64,000 nt of DNA from Phaseolus vulgaris (Eukaryota; Streptophyta; Magnoliopsida; Fabales; Fabaceae), in NCBI RefSeq assembly GCF_000499845.2, contig NC_023750.2:27835177-27899176 (forward strand). Reading direction: 5' to 3'. Numbering within the stretch: position 1 is the stretch's first letter; every line of letters starts with the position of its first letter. The notes under the pieces are model-generated. The model was not told where the DNA came from, searched no databases, and saw nothing but the letters and a program-made list of their open reading frames with translations. Both the position numbers and the translations under genes were made by a program. This document shows, in pieces, positions 29,528 to 39,926 of this stretch.

Positions 29528-32014
29528 ATGGCTCATTTCTCTATTGGAGAGTCCTCCAAACCGTGTTCACCACAAAAGGCAGCCCTTTATGAAGACTTAA
29601 AGAATGCCAAGCAATCCAATGCTCACTAGCTTGAGGTGATAAGGAAGATGGAAGCACGACTCCAAAGTTTGGAGTTAAACCGAGAAGAAATGCATCACAA
29701 CCGTGAGAGAAGAACTCCTCCGCCTAGTCGGCATTCTTCAAGGCACTCCCATGGTTATTATGAAGATAATCCAAGGCCAAGACATCATCACCATGAAGAG
29801 AGGCGCCAACATGTGGCTGGCCCTTGTTCTCCTAATGTAAAACTTCCTAGTTTTAGTGGTGAAAGTGATCCCAATGTATACTTAGGATTGGAGGCTAAGG
29901 TTGACCAAATTTTTGATGTAAATGGGGTTAGGGATGAGCATAGGGTTAAGTTAGCTTCTTTAGAATTTTTGGACTATGCCATGCAATGGTGGCATGAATA
30001 CCTCATGGACATTGACCTACACAAGAGGTCGCCCGTGGTCTCTTGGAACGATTTGAAAGCTTGTTTACGTGCTAGATTCGTACCCCCACACTTTAGGAAA
30101 GACCTATTGTTGAAACTCCAACGGTTTCATCAAGGCACGCTAAGTGTGGATGATTACTTTAAACAACTAGACACGCTTTTAATTCGAGTTAATATGGATG
30201 AGAGTGAGGAAGTTAAGATAGCTAGGTTTGTAAGTGGCCTTCGAAGGGACATTCAAGACGTGGTAGAGTTGCAAGAATATTCTTCTTTGGAAAATGTGGT
30301 TCACCTTGCTAGTAAAATTGAAAATCAACTTGCAAGGAAAAATGCTTTAAAAAATTCTTCTAAGGATAACTACTACCACTCTTCTTGGAAAAATAAAAAT
30401 AGTTCTTTCTCAAATATCCCTTCTAAGGACTCTACTTTCAAACTTAGAGAATCTAAGCCTTCCACTTCTAATTCTAGGCCTAAATCACCACCTAAATCGT
30501 CTAGTAAGAAGTGTTTTAAATGTTTAAGCTATGGACATATTGCTTCTAATTGCCCTACTAAACGAACTATGTATATGCATGATGCGGTAGATAGTAGTGA
30601 GCATGAGTCCGAATCTTCTAAACATTCCTCACCTTCTAGATCCCCAAGTGAGAGTGAGAGTGAAAATCCACATGAGGGTGACCTATTAGTAATAAGACGC
30701 ATGCTTGGTCAAGTTTTAAAACCTTTTGATGAAACTCAAAGAGAAAATATTTTTCATTCAAGGTGTCTTATTAATGATAGAGTATGCTCTTTGATTGTGG
30801 ATGGGGGGAGTTGTGCGAATGTGGCAAGCACAAGAGTGGTAGACAAACTTGGATTACCTACCATCTCTCATGCCAAGCCCTACAAATTACAATGGTTAAG
30901 TGAGGTAGGTGAGATTGTTGTTAACAAGCAAGTCCTCATTACATTTTCTATTGGTAAATATAAAGATGAGGTCTTGTGTGATGTTGTCCCAATGGAAGCC
31001 ACACATATTCTTTTAGGTAGGCCATGGCAATTTGATAGAAAAGTTTTTCATGATGGCTTTACCAACAAAATGTCTTTTAACTTCCATGGGCACAAAGTCA
31101 TTCTTAAGTCTATCTCTCCAAAGGAAGTTCATGAGGACCAAGTTAAAATGAGAGAAAAGAGAGAGAAAGAAAATGATATAAAAAATTCCAAGAGAAGCCT
31201 TCTCATGTCCACAGAACAAGTTAAAAAGGTAATAGTTACTCAAAAGCCTATTTTTTTAGCTATTCCTAGGACTATTGGATGTGAGTCGGCTAAGGATAGT
31301 CCCACATGTTTGGACAATTTGGTAAAAGAATATGAAGATATGTTTCAAGATCCTCCTAAAGGCTTACCACCTCTAAGAGGGATTGAACACCAAATAGACT
31401 TCATGCTCGGGGTTTCTTTACCAAATAGCCCTGCATATAGGACCAATCCCAAAGAAACTAAAAGAGAAAATGAAAAAAGAAATGAAGTACATGATAAACC
31501 GAGTCATAATACCTTCTCAACTAATTTAATTTTGTTGACTCGTGCTACGCCTACAAGGTATCCTTCTTCTTTGTCTTGTTCATTACCCAAGGTTCCTACT
31601 TATACACCATATTGGATGAAGAATGTTAAGGATGATTTTTTCATACCTTCTAGTTTTACAAATAATATCATTTCTAAACAATCTTTTCCAACATGGGCTA
31701 TGTATAGGACATCTTTTTCTGAACTCCCAACATTTCAACGTACTAAGTCATGTTTGCCTATTTCTTCTTGTATTCTCTTATCTAATTGCAAACTTACTTT
31801 ATTTTATGCAGGAGTACTGAATTCGTGGACGAATCCTCTCCAACTTGGGGAGTATGATGAGAATCAAAAAGATGTTATCAATAGACAAAATGGACAAGGG
31901 CCAAAGCATTTAAAGTTCTTCTTATTAGTCTTTGCAAAAGATGAGGCCCAAGCCCAAAGCCCAAGCCCAAGCCCAAGAAGGCCCAAGCCCAAGAAGCCCA
32001 AGTCCAAACAATGA
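29528..32014 (+). CDS. Gag-protease polyprotein of the non-autonomous element
   Basis: The natural start is ATG 29528 (MAHFSIGESSKP), but one TAG at 29627-29629 interrupts codon 34. The open part runs from the next ATG, 29648, to TGA at 32014. Gag core: PSFSGESDPNVYLGLEAKVD, WWHEY, ARFVPPHFRKDLLLKLQRFH and GLRRDIQDVVEL. A CCHC knuckle (CFKCLSYGHIASNC) follows, then the protease site IVDGGSCANVAS, where D-G-G replaces D-S-G, and ILLGRPWQFD. The pre-RT spacer (LPPLRGIEHQIDF) follows. At about 31480 conserved sequence stops and the frame continues open for about 180 codons, through the purine tract into the 3' LTR. The C-terminus is a basic PRRPKPKKPKSKQ tail encoded by the LTR. Apart from the TAG it is undamaged. 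Confidence 0.85.
31841..31854 (+). promoter_or_regulatory. Polypurine tract of the gag-protease element
   Basis: AACTTGGGGAGTA directly precedes TGATGAGAATC. It is short and lies inside the open reading frame. Confidence 0.65.
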
Positions 32015-32852
32015 GGGGCAAGGCCAAGCATTAAATAAAAGAGCATCATTTGAATGACTCTTGTAGGAGGTGTGGATATTAAATAAATAGGTGTGAATGT
32101 ATTAGAGAGAGTCACTTTGTCCATGTGACTTAGTAGGGGGTGTAGGTGTAGTTTTTAGGAGGTGTCATAGTAGAAAAAGGTTACACCTCCCATGTGACTT
32201 GTTTTTGGTGGGAATTTCAAATGAGTTTTATTTAAAAATTCCCACCTATTTTTCAGCACCTCTAGGCTATAAATAAAGGTGCTTAGCTTGTACAATTCAG
32301 ATTGGAATTTTATAATAGAGAGACTATACTCAAATTTGGAGAGAATTTGTGAGTTTTGAGTCTTCTTCTTTTTTGCCTTATCTTGTGAGCTATGGTGAGC
32401 TTCAAGTGGTGGCACTCCATCACTTATCTTGGTTCAAGGTTCCAAGTGGCGTGAATGTCTTCTTCCAATTCTCAAAATCCAGCAAGCATCTTCCTATAAG
32501 TGTTCTTCTTCCTTTTCTTCAATTTTTCCATTCGATAGTTTTAATTCCTAGTGTTTTCCTTCATTTTCTACCGTTTACATTTACTTTTCCAGCTTTTGTT
32601 CTTTGTTTCTTTTCGGTTCAGTAGCTAGCTTTTCAATTCTGTCCAGTTTTTAATTCTTGTTCTTCATTCCTTGTGTTTTGATTCCATTGACAATACATGG
32701 ACTTCCATATGAGTCTTGGTTGGTGCTAAGTTTTGGTGAGTTCTTGAATTAGAACATTGATCCAATTCTAAAGTAAAGTGCCTTTCAAATCCAGCTCAAG
32801 TTGCTCCTAAGAATGTCAAGAATCATGTGTTCTTGTAGTTACATTCACATCA
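31855..32852 (+). repeat. 3' LTR of the gag-protease element
   Basis: A 998-bp near-identical copy of 27170-28169, ending CACATCA and followed by TSD AGTGA. Differences from the 5' LTR include one fewer G in a G-run at about 32140 and single substitutions. Confidence 0.93.
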
Positions 32853-32857
32853 AGTGA

Positions 32858-33823
32858 TGTGAGTTGATTTTAGGATTGTTCATTTAGGTGACACTTTAGA
32901 TTTATGATTGAGATTTTAAGACAATTAAATAGTGAAAACCTAAGGAAAATCCCCACTGGACATTAACTTAACCAAGTGGTTAAGTAGATGTGAAGGTTCA
33001 TTTCACAAAGGCAAAAGGAAAACACAATTATGTGGTGAAGATGATGACAAATATGGTGCAAAATTAAACAAGTAACACAAGAATAAAAGGAATGACGGAA
33101 TGGAATTTAAAGACACAAAACTTAGAACATGTTTATGATAGAATGGAATGGAAATGAATATATGGAAGAGATGATGAAATAAGAACTTATGGATGGTGAA
33201 GCAAGGATGATTCACGCCACTTGATGGGGTGGAATCACCAAGATGAGTGAAAGGAGGCCGCTACTTGAGAGCTTCATATCTCACAAGATAAGACCAAATT
33301 TGGAGGAGAACACTCACTCACTACTCACACAAAAATTGTGCAAAATTTCTTTACTATAATTTCAACTTGTAAAATACACTAGGTAGGCCTCCTATTTATA
33401 GATGAAGGAGCCTTGGAGAACACGCTGAAGGGGTAGGATGGGAAAAGGGAAGAAATGGGCAGCCTTAGGGTTTGACTAAGTCAATCCCGCATAATTAGTC
33501 TGTCCTTATAGAAACTAGGTCAAAATGCCTTCCAAAAGGGCTAGGAACAAGCTAAAATGCTACCCACACCCCCTATTATGCTAAAGGCACTGTATTCTAG
33601 CTTATTTATACTATTTGGACCCCTCAAATGAGCCCAACTTATTTACAACATTTTCTAAACATTTAAGAAGACTAGCGGGAAGAACTTTATGTGCTCTGGT
33701 TTATAGCTTCTTCTTCTACTGCTGTTGTCTCGAGGGTTGGTGGGGCCCAACTTTGTAACTTGAGATGACTGACCCTTGTGGAATTTGCTTGTTGTGTCTT
33801 TAGTCATATGTGAGTTTGTATCA
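32858..33823 (-). mobile_element. Solo LTR in RNase H (TSD AGGAG), split by the gag-protease element
   Basis: The first three bases (TGA) are at 27167-27169 and the rest here; together they begin TGATGTGAGTTG and end GAGTTTGTATCA. AGGAG flanks it at 27162-27166 and 33824-33828. Removing everything between rejoins the RNase H frame of the host element (KYIRS with [12 protein letters not shown]). A TATA-like stretch at about 33392 and similarity to other family members put it on minus. Confidence 0.85.
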
Positions 33824-33828
33824 AGGAG

Positions 33829-34149
33829 GCAAGAAAAATTAAATAAAAGACATGCAAAATGGGTAGAATATTTAGAGCAATTTCCTTATGTTATTAAACA
33901 CAAGAAAGGGATGAGTAACGTGGTAGCTGATACTTTATCAAGGCGCCACAACTTACTTAATACTTTGGGCTCACAAATTCTAGGGTTTGATAACATAATG
34001 GAATTGTATGAGAAAGATGAACAATTTGCATCCATTTTTGCATCATGTCTCAAGAAGCCTTGTGATGGGTTCTATCTGTCTGAGGGGTATCTTTTTAATA
34101 AAGGAAAACTCTGTATTCCTTCTACAGATCCATCAGAAAGCTTCTTGTA
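33829..34149 (+). pseudogene. RNase H C-terminus of the chromovirus-like element
   Basis: [20 protein letters not shown] continues RNase H from 27166. It is followed by [18 protein letters not shown] (the conserved D of VADxLSR) and the linker to integrase. The frame ends at TAA 34148 near the start of the integrase zinc finger. Confidence 0.88.
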
Positions 34150-35364
34150 ACTGAAAGTCATGAAGGGGGTCTCATGGCCATCATGGAGTTGATAAAACTC
34201 TATCTATTTTAAAAGGGAAATTTTATTAGCCCTACATGAGAGTAGATGTTAAGAGGCATTGTTCTAAATGTATAGCTTATTTACAAGCTAAGTCTAAAAT
34301 TATGCCTCATGGACTTTATACTCCCCTTCCTATATCTAGCACCCCTTGGAAAGACATTAGCATGAATTTTGTTCTAGGACTTCCAAGAACACAAAGGGGG
34401 TTATGATTCTAATTTTGTGGTAGTGGATCGTTTTAGTAAAATGGCTCATTTCATTTCATGCCACAAAATAGATGATGCGAGCAACATTGTCAAGATATTT
34501 TTCAAAGAAGTTGTTAGGATGCATGGGCTACCCAAAACTATTGTGTTTGATAGAGATGTGAAGTTCTTAAGTCAGTTTTGGAAAACTTTATAGTCTAAAT
34601 TAGGAACTACACTCATGTTTTCTACCACATGTCATCCTCAAACTGATGGACAGGCTGAGGTAGTAAACAGATCTTAATCCACATTGTTGAGGGCACTTTT
34701 AAAAGGCAACAAGAAGTCCTGGGATGAATATCTTCTTCAAGTAGAATTTGCTTTTAACAGAGTAGTCAACAGAACTACTAATCTTTCTCCTTTTGAGGTT
34801 GGTTATGGATTTAATCCTCTCACACCTCTTGATTTACTACCACTTCCAGAACATTATTCTTTGATTCATAAAGAAGGAGTTTCTAGAGCAGAGTTTATTA
34901 AGAAGTTCCATGAGAAGGTTAAAGCCCAAATTGAAAAACAAACTCAAAAATATATTGAAAGCAATAGTAAAGGGAGAAAGAAAATAATTTTTTAGGAAGG
35001 AGACTGGGTTTGGCTACATTTATGAAAAGAAAGATTCCCAAACCAAAGAAAGTCAAAACTCAGTCCCAGAGGAGATGGTCCATTCCAAGTCCTTCAACGC
35101 ATAAATGACAATGCATATAAATTATACCTCCCAGCTGATTACGGAGTTAGCACTACTTTTAATGTTTGTGATTTGATTCCTCTTGCAAGTGGTGCTGACA
35201 ATATTGAAGAATTGGATCTGAGGACATATCCTTTTCAAGAGGGAGGGTCTGATGGAGGACCATCCGGAAGGACACATATTGGGCCTTTAACTAGGGCCAT
35301 GGCTAGAAGAATGGAAGAAGAAGGAGTTCAAAAAACTCTATTTTTATGGAGAATTAATTTTTAA
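34150..35364 (+). pseudogene. Integrase and C-terminal tail of the chromovirus-like element
   Basis: The zinc-finger region (34150-34290) is full of stops. The core retains [34 protein letters not shown] and CHPQTDGQAEVVNRS, so D, D and E are present. NRTTNLSPFEVGYGFNPLTP follows, then RGDGPFQVLQRINDNAYKLY. The tail LRTYPFQEGGSDGG is coded across the polypurine tract. The frame then runs on into the 3' LTR (GPLTRAMARRMEEE) to TAA at 35362. Pol reading into the 3' LTR is known for some chromoviruses, including CRM elements; assignment to that clade is not proven here. There are at least six stops. Confidence 0.88.
35236..35249 (+). promoter_or_regulatory. Polypurine tract of the chromovirus-like element
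   Basis: CAAGAGGGAGGGTC directly precedes LTR start TGATGGAGG and encodes QEGGS in the pol frame. Confidence 0.8.
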
Positions 35365-35796
35365 CTTTTGTTCCAAATTTCATAGTCTTATAAATTTGTA
35401 AAAAGTAGTATAGACTTTATTTTGGGCTTGTATTTCGGCCATTATCTTGGGCCATGGTTTGGGCCAATTTTCATGGGTCATGTATTGGGCCAATTAGAGT
35501 ACAGTGTAAATACAAAAAGAATGAGTCTAGCTAGAGTTACAATTGGGCCTCCTTGGACCCAATGCAACTCTAGACCATCTACGGTGCACAAATAAATTAC
35601 TAGAGTGCAAATAGAAAGCATGGAGAGGCAAGGAAGGCATGAAGGTCCACATGGCATCTCCTTAATGGAGAGGATTCTCTCCAATTAAAGGAGGACACTT
35701 GTCAACCTCTAATTTGAGAGGATTTGCTCCAATTAGAGAGAGTCACTTGTGCTTCTATGAGTGGAGAGTTTTTAGGCTTAAAGCTTGCACCTTGGC
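35250..35796 (+). repeat. 3' LTR of the chromovirus-like element (first part)
   Basis: Begins TGATGGAGGACC after the polypurine tract. GGGCCAATTTTCATGGG-type words repeat at 35430-35490. It is interrupted at 35797 by a solo LTR and resumes at 36812. Confidence 0.8.
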
Positions 35797-36806
35797 TGAT
35801 GTGATTCCAATAGCCATATAGAGAATGATTCTTGACATTCTTAGGAATCACCTTGAGTTGGATATTATAGAGGCACTTATCTTAGAGTTGGATCATTGTT
35901 CTAAGACAAGAACTCACCAAAAACTAGTACCAAATTCCAAACTCATTTGGATGTTCCACATATTGTCAAATTGAACCAACAAAAAGAGGTAGAATTAAGA
36001 AGTACCGAACAGAATTGCATAAGAACACATTTCAACCGAACAAAATGAAATTAAAAGGCAAAGAACAAAACATAGGTGCTGGAAAACTAGAAAAACCAAA
36101 CCAAACAACAAGACAACAAGCTAGAACAAAGAATTATCAAAGAAGAAAGGAAGGAGAGAAGAAATGCTCATGAAGATGGAAGGATGATGGATGAACTCGC
36201 CACTAGAAGTGTGGAATGCTCCTAGATAAGAGTTGTTGCCGCCACTTGAGGACTCCATGGATCCATCAAGATAAGACTAGAGAAGAAGGCTCAAAAGCTC
36301 TCCAATGATCACTCAAAATTTGAGTAGAGTTTTCTTAGATTAATTCCAATCTGAATTTTACAAAGGAAGCACCTCTATTTATAGCCTAAGGTGCTGAAAA
36401 AATAGGTGGGAAATTTCAAATAAACTCATTTGAAATTCCCACCAAAAACAGGTCACATGGGAGGTGTGACCTTTTTCTACTATGACACCTCCCAAAAACT
36501 ACACCTACACCACTCTCCTAAGTCACATGGGTAATGTGACTTTATTTTACATTTTCACACTCCTTTATTTAATAACCACACCTCGTAAAACTATACAAGA
36601 GTATTTCAAACCTTGGCCTTGCCCCTCATGGGATGGACTTGGGCTCTTTGGGCTTCTTGGGCTTGGGCTTGGGCTTTGGGCTTGGGCCTCATCTTTATTT
36701 TATGTCTTCTTTTAATTTTGAGAAGACTAGAAGGAAGAACTTCAAATGTGAGGGTGGATGTCCTCTTCCTCCATTAATAAAAGCCTCCTTTATTTGATTC
36801 TCATCA
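35797..36806 (-). mobile_element. Solo LTR in the 3' LTR (TSD TTGGC)
   Basis: A 1,010-bp sequence beginning TGATGTGATTCC and ending TTGATTCTCATCA is flanked by TTGGC at 35792-35796 and 36807-36811. Read on minus it starts TGATGAGAATCAAAT and has a TATAAATAGAGGTGC box at about 36386-36372. It is a member of the family of 27170-28169. Confidence 0.93.
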
Positions 36807-36811
36807 TTGGC

Positions 36812-37075
36812 TGCCCTTGGCACTATAAATACAAGTGCTAGCCCTCTTGAAAATGAGATTTGAATTGATAATTAAATGTTGCCCAAGTTGCTAGCTCATT
36901 TGTCTTCAAATTCTCACTCTCAAGTTTGCACTTCTATTAGTGTTTTGCTTGAATCTTCTTAGAAGTTGGCCTCACCTCTTCTAATCCTCTACTTCCCCTC
37001 TTCATTTCATCTTCTCCACACTTCCATTCAGCCATTGATGTCATTTTCAAGTCCATTATTCCGCAAGATACAAAA
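36812..37075 (+). repeat. 3' LTR of the chromovirus-like element (second part)
   Basis: Continues the LTR with a TATA box (CACTATAAATACAAG) at about 36820, then T/C-rich transcribed sequence. The right end is not certain. It is placed near 37075 because the sequence character changes there. Confidence 0.55.
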
Positions 37076-38618
37076 CTACACCAAAAAAAGAAGTCAAAAC
37101 AAGCTAGTTTTCAATCAACTAATCTTGTAGAAGTGAATTGCATTTCTTGTAAAGATGTCCTTTGCAGCTTCCACAACCTCAGGAACTGAGAGATCACCAT
37201 CAATACATGCATCACGTAGAATAGAGAACACAACTTCACGAGACTTCTTTGCACCAGTAATAGAAAAACTCATAACTTTAACCAGTAATATTCACACCAT
37301 ATGATTTACAAATTTTCAAAGTCAGCAAAAGCCACAAAGAGATAAACATTACTAGCTAAGTAAACTATTTCAGGAAATGCATACCCATTACTAGTGAACA
37401 TCTCATACATTGCAAAGTTTATTCTCGTGAGACAATAAATTTTCATGGCCAGAAATTCATTATCTTGCAATTACAAGTTTCATGTTATAACCCAAAGTTC
37501 AAGAAGATTCTAACTTTATTATAAAATTCTTATTCCTTTGCAACTTATACATAACATTCAATTTATTTTGTTATATTGTCACCTTATTTATTAGAGCCAA
37601 TTGTAATAGCTTCTTCATTGAAGAAATCATCCCATGTAGACTCAACTTTGGAATTACCAACCCAAAATCATGGTAGACTTGAAAGAGAGATTGTGTTACA
37701 TGCCAATTAACCAGTAATTCAAATACACTAATACCGAGCCATTGAGTTGTAAAAGGTTTTCCTATGAGTAAACAAAGGCTAGATATGACGTTTCCCTTGA
37801 GAATGAATAGGATCCATGCAAAAAAACAATCCGAGACTTCAAAAATCTCTTGTCCTCAAGAACTGCATGTAGATGAAGAGGATTGAACTGTCGCATATCC
37901 AAATCTTTATAACCAAAGCTAGTTAACGAGAGAAGAATTAGTATCCTAAAGCTGAGAGTCATAGTGATTTGAGCCGTGACAGTTGTAAATAGGGAAAAAA
38001 ACTCAATCCCCTAACATAACCTATTAACATTGATTCTTCAACAATGGAGAATCCGAACCTTCAAACACATAATCACTATTCTAGTTAACTTATAAAAAAT
38101 AATAACAATCTATGTTTCATCTAGGAAAACAAACACAAACCAATTTTCCTCAAATAAAACCCTCACGAACACGAACAAACACGCAAGTTATAGAAAACCG
38201 ATTAAATTGAGAACTTCAGAAAATTTGATCCTGTGAAACATACCAACCATTCCATGAGGGAAAGACTCCAACTTGGATTCATAAATGGAATCGACGAGGG
38301 GAGGGGTTTTTGGGCTCCAATAATCCCACACCATGGCAAACCAAACTCATCGGTGACAACATCAGGTACTTGTTCCCGAAGCTTCGTGAACGCCTCCTCC
38401 CCTTAACCCTCTGCGTATTCTCCTTAGGTGACACCTTCCCCCTTCTCTTGATCCCCACACTCAACCGAACCTGAAAAATAAAAGAAAGGAAAGTGAAAAA
38501 CAAAGATTAAGAAGAAGAGAAAGAGGAGAAAAAGATGGTTGTTACGTGATGATGGTAAAAATAGATGGTAAAGTAGAGAAGGAAAGAAGAGAATGGGCCG
38601 CTGGATTTTGAAAGAAGG
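37076..38618 (-). other. Non-LTR DNA with coding-like patches, possibly captured gene fragments
   Basis: No retrotransposon motif is seen. On minus, about 37272-37143 gives MSFSITGAKKSREVVFS followed by ILRDACIDGDLS and VPEVVEAAKDIF, which looks like a real exon. Another patch at 37962-37762 gives FNPLHLHAVLEDKRFLKS, and 38480-38250 another. They are separated by A/T-rich, intron-like sequence. I do not recognise the protein. Together with the CACTA-like terminus at 39926, the simplest reading is gene fragments carried by a DNA transposon, or the remains of a host gene. Confidence 0.4.
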
Positions 38619-39608
38619 TGATGAGAATCAAATAAAGGAGGCTTTTATTAATGAAGGAAGAGGGCATTCACCCTCACATTTGAAGTTCTTCCTTCTAGTC
38701 TTCTCAAAATTAAAAGAAGACATAAAATAAAGAGAGGATCAGGCCTAACGCCAAAGAAGTCTACAAGCTTTCAAGAATGGGCTTCAATTAAATATCTCTC
38801 TTTATAGTTTCTTTTAATTTGTAAATAATATAGAATAGTGTTTAGAAAGGTGCTTAGAGGGAAACATTAGACACCTCTTTTGTAAAAGCATCTTTAGGCT
38901 TTAGTTTAGAAAATTCTAGGAGCTTGGGGAGTGAGCTTAGTAAGGGGGGCGTGATCTTAGGAGCATTTTGGGTAGCTTGGGGAATAAGCTATGCAAATGA
39001 CCAGCCCTTGCTCCTATAAAAGGAGGGCATAGGTCCTTCACAATTCAGAATTGAAATTGGTAATAGAGAAACTCTACTCAATTTGAGAGAGAATTGTGAG
39101 AACTTGTCTTCTCCTTCACCTTGTCTTATCTTGAGTGCATTTGGTTTTCTCAAGTGGCGACACTAGCTCACTTATATTGGAGCCTTCACCATCCAAGTGG
39201 TGTGATCACCAAACCAAATCCTTCATATCCATAAGTTCCTCTTTTCTTCTCTTTTCCATTTCATCTTCATGTCTTAAGTAATTCCGAATTTTGTATGTTA
39301 GCTTCTTTTATGTTCGGCATTTTAGTTTTCTGTTCGGTGTTCTTCTTTTGTGTTGCTTTTGGTTCGCTGCCTTTTCGATTTTCAGTACTTCCTTTCGGTT
39401 TAATTGCATCCTTTCTCCTTTTTGTTCGGTTCAATTGGCAATAGATGGATCTTCCATATGAGTTTGGTGTTTGGTGCAATTTTTGGTGAGTTCTTGAAAC
39501 ATAGAACATTGATCCAATTCTATTAAAAGTGCCTAAGCTATCTCCAACTCAAGTTGATTCCGTAGAATGTCAAAGAATCATCTCTACTTTGTTAGTGGAC
39601 TCATATCA
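38619..39608 (+). mobile_element. Solo LTR (TSD GAAGG)
   Basis: A 990-bp sequence beginning TGATGAGAATCAAATAAAGG and ending GTGGACTCATATCA is flanked by GAAGG at 38614-38618 and 39609-39613. It is closely similar to 18996-20066 apart from a replaced stretch at about 38945-39030. TATA-like TATAAAAGGAGG is at about 39016. Confidence 0.92.
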
Positions 39609-39926
39609 GAAGGGGTAACATTGAAAATAAAGACGTTAGAAGAAAATAAGCACCTAGGGTTGGAGCATCGTTGTGGAGAAAACGTTAAAAGAAAATAAGC
39701 ATTTAGGGTTGGAGCATCACTGTGGGAAAGGAACACATTAAGTTTAAAAAAGAAGCCAGTATGAAGTAGATAATAGCTTATTAAAAAACATACCAGAGGT
39801 TTGAAAAAACCTCTACTAACTGTGTCTTATCAAGGGTTTCTAAAACCTCTAGTAACTCTCTACCTTACTAGAGGTTATAATAACCTCCATTAAAAACCCC
39901 TAGTAAAATAATAAATTTTTGTAGTG
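39609..39926 (-). mobile_element. CACTA-like DNA transposon terminus
   Basis: The segment ends TTTTTGTAGTG at 39926, which on minus reads CACTACAAAAATTT, a typical CACTA terminus. Just inside, the motif ACCTCTAGTAA and its complement recur at least five times (39780-39905) in both orientations, like CACTA subterminal transposase-binding repeats. The other terminus was not found; the solo LTR at 38619 lies inside. The 3-bp target duplication cannot be tested. Confidence 0.55.

Larger units (their letters stand above)
27170..32852 (+). mobile_element. Young non-autonomous gag-protease element (TSD AGTGA)
   Basis: LTRs 27170-28169 and 31855-32852 differ at about nine places by eye in 1,000 bp. 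AGTGA is duplicated at 27165-27169 and 32853-32857. A methionine-type primer site and a purine tract are present. The only coding capacity is gag, protease and the first part of the pre-RT spacer. RT, RNase H and integrase are gone, so mobility would need enzymes from a relative. This layout fits the TR-GAG class of non-autonomous LTR elements. It inserted three bases inside a solo LTR that was itself in an RNase H gene. Confidence 0.93.

Noticed and set aside
36819..36835. CACTATAAATACAAG as the left end of the CACTA transposon
   Set aside because: It is the TATA box of an LTR that continues from 35796 once the solo LTR is removed.
38279..38503. 74-codon minus-strand frame as a gene
   Set aside because: Arg/Lys/Ser-rich with no recognised motif, and other frames here look equally coding; kept only as part of the unassigned region.
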